The notes under the pieces were generated by a model that saw nothing but the letters and a program-made list of their open reading frames with translations, ran no database searches and was not told where the DNA came from. 10,312 nucleotides of DNA from contig CAZRHT010000077.1 of assembly GCA_964599895.1 (NCBI GenBank), positions 1 to 10,312 on the forward strand, in the 5' to 3' direction. The translations under genes were made by a program, and so were the position numbers. This DNA comes from UM-FILTER-49-7 sp964599895 (GTDB lineage Bacteria > Acidobacteriota > Holophagae > Thermotomaculales > Thermotomaculaceae). Shown here piece after piece: positions 6,981 to 10,312 of this stretch (positions are counted from its first letter, which is position 1; each line of letters begins with the position of its first letter).

Positions 6981-7495
6981 TTGTTCGCCTTATCAGGGTT
7001 GCCGCAATACGGGTTTCCACGGTCAAAGATGATGCGCCACCGGCCGGGTGCTTCCTGACGCCAGATGGACGTAAAAGTGCCAATTTGATTTCCTTTCGGA
7101 TCCAGTACAGGCCCGGTGCTGAGTGCGAGGGTGCCGGAATCCAGAACTGCCACATGTTCCGGTTCCCAGGAAAATGGAGCATCAGGACCTTGAAAGAATT
7201 GCTTCCACGAGGACGAAATCTGACTCTTTCCGTGCAGCCAGTGTCCGTTTGAAAAGAACATCGCCTCGTCCGAAATAAAAGAAGCAAAGGCCTCGTAGTC
7301 ACGAACTGCCATTGAGTGGGCAAAAGCGCGTTCCGTATCCAGTACCTGGTGGCGAAGACCCGCCCCATCCACTTCGGGTTTTGATGGTCGACATCCGGAC
7401 AGGAGGACCAGGAACACAAAAACCATCGCAGTAAATCGCGTGCCGGCTGTCTTCTTCTGTCCGGGAATCTCTACCAAATGATACATAGCGTTCAT
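6977..7495 (-). CDS. NTF2/SnoaL-like (DUF4440) lipoprotein
   Basis: This is a 172-residue predicted lipoprotein. A charged n-region of about 20 residues and a hydrophobic core precede the lipobox LLSGC, with C35 the expected lipidated residue. The mature part is a cone-shaped NTF2-like fold of the DUF4440/SnoaL kind: ERAFAHSMAVRDYEAFASFISDEAMFF (55-81), FSNGHWLHGKSQI (81-93) and the closing FTSIWRQEAPGRWRIIFDRG (141-160), which is very typical of DUF4440 proteins. These folds bind small ligands or act as isomerases; no catalytic role can be assigned here. The start was chosen because GGGGGAG (7508-7502) lies 6 nt before the ATG at 7495. A longer reading from 7534 would run through this ribosome site and is unlikely. 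The gene is 132 nt downstream of trmO; I found no clear promoter in that gap. The MBL-gene promoter overlaps its stop codon. Confidence 0.8.
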   Translation of the reverse strand: MNAMYHLVEIPGQKKTAGTRFTAMVFVFLVLLSGCRPSKPEVDGAGLRHQVLDTERAFAHSMAVRDYEAFASFISDEAMFFSNGHWLHGKSQISSSWKQFFQGPDAPFSWEPEHVAVLDSGTLALSTGPVLDPKGNQIGTFTSIWRQEAPGRWRIIFDRGNPYCGNPDKANN

Positions 7496-7627
7496 CTTCA
7501 TCTCCCCCACGGTTCTTATTCCTGTATCAACCACACTGCATTAGAGTGCTTCCTCCACATCTCGAAATCAATTGCACTTGTTTACGGAACTTCAGTGACA
7601 GATGTTTATTGTGTACAACTCACGAAT

Positions 7628-8101
7628 TCATTCAAAACGATCGTCAGCCACGTTCGTTCGCTTCCTCACAGAGTCTAGCCACCCGAAACGTGCATTCTTT
7701 CGGCTGTCAAACTCACCAACGTACGGTTTAATGTCCAGAAGCGGCGTACCGTCAATCATATCCAGATTCTTAACAATGATGACGTTTCCATCGATTTTGA
7801 CAAGCTCGACGACCGATAATCCAATCGGATTCGGACGGTTCGGAGCACGGGTTGAGAATAAGCCTCGGGCTTGCGTATCCAGAAATGGCACAACTTTCAT
7901 CTCGTAATGCGTTGATTGATGAAAATAGTAGAGCAGGACAATATGAGAAAAGCCGCCAAGATCGCAAAGGCCATCCGAAAACTCCGGGAATATTTCAACC
8001 TTTCCCCTGGCACCCGCTGCCCTGGACGGCTGGATGGGCGTACCGCTTCGCTGTTTGAATGGGCTGTGAACGATTCCTATCGCTTGAAATTCAATCTTCA
8101 T
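7628..8101 (-). CDS. trmO: tRNA (m6t6A37) methyltransferase TrmO/TsaA, short form
   Basis: TrmO uses S-adenosylmethionine to N6-methylate the threonylcarbamoyl-adenosine at position 37 of ACY-reading tRNAThr, tuning decoding of Thr codons. This copy shows the conserved UPF0066 blocks: FQAIGIVHSPFK (5-16), GFSHIVLLYYFH (50-61), TRAPNRPNPIGLSVVEL (84-100) and DGTPLLDIKPY (117-127). At 157 residues it consists of the SAM-binding beta-barrel domain only and lacks the extra C-terminal domain of the 235-residue Escherichia coli protein, like many archaeal and bacterial short forms. The start is not certain. AGGAGG (8118-8113) lies 11 nt before the ATG at 8101 (MKIEFQAIG, the family-like N-terminus), 2 nt before an ATG at 8110, and inside a TTG-initiated reading from 8122. 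It lies downstream of the DUF1003 gene on the same strand. Confidence 0.9.
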   Translation of the reverse strand: MKIEFQAIGIVHSPFKQRSGTPIQPSRAAGARGKVEIFPEFSDGLCDLGGFSHIVLLYYFHQSTHYEMKVVPFLDTQARGLFSTRAPNRPNPIGLSVVELVKIDGNVIIVKNLDMIDGTPLLDIKPYVGEFDSRKNARFGWLDSVRKRTNVADDRFE

Positions 8102-8128
8102 AATGGTCATTTCCTCCTGCAAATTCTC

Positions 8129-8209
8129 TCATACCACCTGGTAGCACCGTGCGGAAATGAAGAGGATCAAAGCTGCCAGGGCGAACATCAGCCAGCCGTA
8201 TTTCCGCAA
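8129..8209 (-). CDS. Possible very small membrane peptide ORF
   Basis: In the 117-nt gap between the DUF1003 stop and the trmO start there is an open stretch of 29 codons, in the same frame as the DUF1003 gene and directly after its TAA. From a TTG at 8209 it would give a 26-residue peptide, RKYGWLMFALAALILFISAR followed by CYQVV, that is, positive charges and then one hydrophobic helix. An internal ATG at 8188 would leave 19 residues. No Shine-Dalgarno sequence precedes either start, so translation would need coupling to the upstream stop. It could also be chance or the remnant of an extra C-terminal helix of the upstream protein. I do not recognise a family. Confidence 0.22.
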   Translation of the reverse strand: MRKYGWLMFALAALILFISARCYQVV

Positions 8210-8218
8210 GAATAACGG

Positions 8219-8938
8219 TTAAGGGGACCGCTTGGGTTTCTTTTGCTTCAGTTCGTTAATTTCAGACAGTTGTTCTATTTGGATTTCCTGGATCTGAACC
8301 AGGCGTTCCCACTGCTTGTTCAGCAGATGGTCAAGCTTTTCATGGATTTGCCTGATTTCCAACTCTGCCTTGAGATTGACCTGATAATCGTGTTGGGCCC
8401 GGACACGGTCTTTAGCCTCCTGACGATTCTGGCTCATCATGATGACAGGTGCCTGAATGGCCGCAAGGCACGAGAGCACAAGGTTTAGCAAAATAAAGGG
8501 ATAGGGGTCCACTGGTCTCCACAACAGCACAAGGCTGTTTATCGTAATCCAGACAAAAAGAAATGCGGCAAACACGATGAGAAATCTCCAACTCCCTCCA
8601 AATGCAGCAATTCGATCAGCCAGCTTTTCACCGAACGTCCAGTCCTGTTCAAATTCATCGTCGACATTTGATGAAATGATAGCCTGCTTCTGCAGGCTGT
8701 CCAATACCTCTTTTTCGATCTCCGAAAGTTCTCCCTTGTCGGATTCCAGCAACAAGTGAACATATTTCGCGCGATACGCGGACAAATCGCCCCGACAGAT
8801 ATAACTGTCACCGGACCAATTCGGGAAATCGTTTCGTATCAAGACACTGACAGAATCTCTCACAGCTTGAGCAGAAACGCTATCAGTCCTGCTGAACATT
8901 TTTCTGCAGACTTCACATTCACATTGTTCTCTCTTCAT
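8219..8938 (-). CDS. DUF1003 inner-membrane protein with N-terminal cysteine motif
   Basis: This 239-residue protein matches DUF1003, a common bacterial family of unknown function. The N-terminal part has cysteines C6, C8, C11 and C48 (CECEVC and YICRGDLSAYR), which could form a small metal-binding knuckle. The diagnostic core is LADRIAAFGGSWRFL (106-120), a first membrane helix at about 117-139, the loop WRPVDPYPFILLN (140-152), a second helix at about 147-168 and the signature IQAPVIMMSQNRQEAKDR (161-178). A charged coiled coil fills about 185-235. Two membrane passes put both ends on the same side, probably the cytoplasm. AAGGAG lies 8 nt before the ATG. The gene begins 26 nt after the lipoprotein gene and is probably co-transcribed with it. 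No mechanism can be assigned. Confidence 0.9.
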   Translation of the reverse strand: MKREQCECEVCRKMFSRTDSVSAQAVRDSVSVLIRNDFPNWSGDSYICRGDLSAYRAKYVHLLLESDKGELSEIEKEVLDSLQKQAIISSNVDDEFEQDWTFGEKLADRIAAFGGSWRFLIVFAAFLFVWITINSLVLLWRPVDPYPFILLNLVLSCLAAIQAPVIMMSQNRQEAKDRVRAQHDYQVNLKAELEIRQIHEKLDHLLNKQWERLVQIQEIQIEQLSEINELKQKKPKRSP

Positions 8939-8964
8939 TCTCTATGCTCCTTCACTCTCGCCTC

Positions 8965-10113
8965 TTATCTGACTGGTGTCATCCGGGTCCAATTCCGCGT
9001 GTCTGCGGTAAGATTTGGGTTGAAATTCGGATTCTCACTGACCACGTAATCAAGGCCATTTGTCCAGGCATTTTCATACGTATTGGGGATGTCCACCGTC
9101 ATGTCCTGAATTGGATCGTGATATCGTTCCGTCCCGCGCATATAATCACTGAAGCGGTCATACACACCATCCATCACCTTATTTCGCTTCTCCCAACCGT
9201 CCATGATCATATCACTGACCTCGGATTGTGAGCGACTGATCTGCTGCATCTGGTTGAAGATAGCCTGTTGCTGGCGAAGCATGTTTCTGGCGCATGTAGC
9301 TGTAAGCCGCGTACAATCCACCCCCCAGCGGGGAGACAGTTTTGCCGAATGCATCATGACACTGAACGGAACAGATAATTCCTTTTTGTTTGAAGCCGGG
9401 GCAACGAATGATGTCACGACCGCATTCCAGGCTACTGTCTGGATGGGACCGTACATGCTGGGAACGGCCATGTAAGCCCGGTTGATAATCACCATATATT
9501 GTTCACGGGAAGCGCTGGTTCCCCCGTCCGATTGTATTTCTATTAATGCAGCCTCCGCATCCATTACCGGTCGTGCCGGAAGCGGTGATATGGGATTATA
9601 CACTTGCAGCAACAGTTGTTCCTGGACCGTTTTCCAATACCTGGCCAGCTCGGGTAATTCTGTCCGCTTAATCACGCGCGCTGACGCTCCACCTCGAATT
9701 GAAGGCAGAAACATTCGGGTAAGAAAATCTGCAGCCGGTACGGGCTGGGCCACCGATGCGCCATTCACGCGATAAGTCTGAAGCATCATCGGATTATTTG
9801 ACCACTGAAAGTTCATGTCGGGGTACTGTTGAACATGCGCCCGTCCATCTGGACTGTTAACCCGCCAGGTCAGCACTGGTTGAGGGATACCGCCGGGGAA
9901 CTTCCAGTTCACCTGTCCCTGAAAGGACCACTTCCTGGGCACCAGAATGCTGAACACTTCATAACCGAAGCCTTGACGGTCAACAATTGCTCGCCGTGTG
10001 AATGTTAATGTGGAACCGGATTCATTATTTCCGCCCGGGACCGGCGGTGAACAGGCGGCCGATGCTGCAAACAGAATCATCATAAACATACAGCTGAAAA
10101 AACGGTCTTTCAT
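8965..10113 (-). CDS. Uncharacterised lipoprotein with NPNFNPN C-terminal motif
   Basis: This is a 382-residue predicted lipoprotein: the signal peptide MKDRFFSCMFMMILFAASAA ends at a lipobox with C21. I recognise no named domain. The mature N-terminal half (about 38-125) reads as beta-rich with YEVFSILVPRKWSFQGQVNW (51-70), reminiscent of domains that describe protein damage or binding but not diagnostic. The middle contains IINRAYMAVPSMYG (209-222). A helical Q/M-rich stretch (about 272-325) precedes a distinctive tail, RGTERYHDPIQDMTVDIPN (326-344), then ENAWTNGL and NPNFNPN (361-367). Similar tails occur in other uncharacterised bacterial proteins. The start at 10113 is chosen because AAGGAGG (10125-10119) lies 5 nt upstream and the signal peptide begins there; reading from 10239 would add 42 residues without either sign. 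A TTGACA promoter lies upstream, and the DUF1003 gene follows after 26 nt. Confidence 0.8.
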   Translation of the reverse strand: MKDRFFSCMFMMILFAASAACSPPVPGGNNESGSTLTFTRRAIVDRQGFGYEVFSILVPRKWSFQGQVNWKFPGGIPQPVLTWRVNSPDGRAHVQQYPDMNFQWSNNPMMLQTYRVNGASVAQPVPAADFLTRMFLPSIRGGASARVIKRTELPELARYWKTVQEQLLLQVYNPISPLPARPVMDAEAALIEIQSDGGTSASREQYMVIINRAYMAVPSMYGPIQTVAWNAVVTSFVAPASNKKELSVPFSVMMHSAKLSPRWGVDCTRLTATCARNMLRQQQAIFNQMQQISRSQSEVSDMIMDGWEKRNKVMDGVYDRFSDYMRGTERYHDPIQDMTVDIPNTYENAWTNGLDYVVSENPNFNPNLTADTRNWTRMTPVR

Positions 10114-10168
10114 CCTGACCTCCTTAAATAATAGCAGTGCCAAGTGAAGGCTGTTAATACTTGAAAAC

Positions 10169-10199
10169 AGTATAGCACTTCTATTCCCTTGCCTGTCAA
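10169..10199 (-). promoter_or_regulatory. Candidate sigma70 promoter of the lipoprotein-DUF1003 unit
   Basis: On the minus strand a perfect TTGACA (10199-10194) and TATACT (10174-10169) are 19 bp apart. The hexamers are very good (six of six and five of six) but the spacing is 2 bp longer than ideal. Transcription would start near 10162, giving a leader of about 50 nt. The -35 box overlaps the stop codon that ends the broken TfoX-like frame. Confidence 0.5.
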
Positions 10200-10312
10200 C
10201 TTGCTTCAAAGGCTGAGCATGTAGAAAACTGATTGTCACAGATAAGGGCCATTATCTTGCCATTACAATAAAGGCCATAGTCACCAAACATTTCCTGTAG
10301 ATAATCTCAACT
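10196..10312 (-). pseudogene. Broken TfoX/Sxy N-terminal-domain fragment (window edge)
   Basis: Reading the minus strand from the window edge, VEIIYRK (10311-10291) and then MFGDYGLYCNGK...ALICDNQF (10291-10226) together resemble the start of a TfoX/Sxy N-terminal domain, where a form such as YRKMFGEYGLYxxGKxxALxCDxxLF is usual. The two halves are in different frames: one A is missing in the A-run at 10293-10291, and the second frame has a TGA just upstream of it (10309-10307). After CDNQF the expected VKPT-type continuation is absent and the frame stops at 10198-10196. I read this as a decayed gene, frameshifted and cut short at its 3' end. A sequencing error could explain the frameshift but not the missing C-terminal part. 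The 5' part lies outside the window. TfoX-type proteins are linked to competence regulation in some bacteria, but this fragment is unlikely to work. Confidence 0.55.

Noticed and set aside
7496..7534. Upstream ATG (7534) for the NTF2-like lipoprotein
   Set aside because: The reading passes through GGGGGAG, which is ideally spaced for the ATG at 7495; the added residues look random.
7610..7619. TTGTGTACAA palindrome downstream of trmO
   Set aside because: Only 4-bp arms around a GT centre; too short to separate from chance, and no promoter is positioned around it.
8944..9231. Plus-strand frames opposite the lipoprotein gene (also 9203-9475 and 9482-9775)
   Set aside because: They are shadows of a gene with a clear signal peptide and ribosome site; no domain or ribosome site on the plus strand.
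10114..10239. 42-residue N-terminal extension of the lipoprotein
   Set aside because: It would bury the signal peptide, run over the promoter hexamers and the Shine-Dalgarno site, and starts in the TfoX remnant without a ribosome site.
1..10312. Mobile elements, CRISPR, tRNA/rRNA or a defence system
   Set aside because: I looked for transposase motifs, terminal inverted repeats, regularly spaced direct repeats, cloverleaf sequences and known defence domains, and found none on either strand.

Overview
The window is ordinary bacterial chromosome from a Gram-negative organism. The evidence is two lipoprotein signal peptides with lipoboxes, a periplasmic TPR sensor joined through one membrane helix to a cytoplasmic GGDEF domain, clear Shine-Dalgarno sites (GGAGG type) and sigma70-like promoter hexamers. 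GC content looks moderate. The lineage cannot be fixed from this sequence. The style of the TPR-GGDEF protein and an SsnA-type hydrolase would fit an Acidobacteriota/Aminicenantes-like or spirochaete-like anaerobe, but that is only an impression. I see no tRNA, rRNA, CRISPR array, insertion sequence or phage gene.

Layout. Plus-strand block (1-4082): the 3' end of an SsnA-type amidohydrolase, a TPR-GGDEF diguanylate cyclase, an exported SMP-30/gluconolactonase-like beta-propeller protein and a DUF2461 protein. Minus-strand block, convergent with the first and read from right to left (10312 down to 4182): a broken TfoX-like fragment at the window edge, an uncharacterised lipoprotein, a DUF1003 membrane protein, a possible very small membrane peptide, TrmO (tRNA m6t6A methyltransferase), an NTF2/DUF4440 lipoprotein, then a metallo-beta-lactamase-fold hydrolase, a zinc phospholipase C/S1-P1-like protein and a membrane-anchored alpha/beta hydrolase. 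The two blocks meet at 4083-4181, where there is a good intrinsic terminator for the minus-strand genes.

The most coherent unit is the last three minus-strand genes. They encode three hydrolases of different folds, probably made from one promoter (TTGACT-N17-TAATAT, 6980-6952). An 8-bp inverted repeat flanks the -10 box of that promoter and looks like an operator, and a hairpin with six U residues closes the unit. Two of the three enzymes belong to superfamilies that include phospholipases, so a lipid-related role is a testable guess, not a conclusion. Upstream, the lipoprotein and DUF1003 genes are 26 nt apart and share a TTGACA promoter that sits in the wreck of the TfoX-like gene. Most products are recognisable at family level but lack an assigned substrate.
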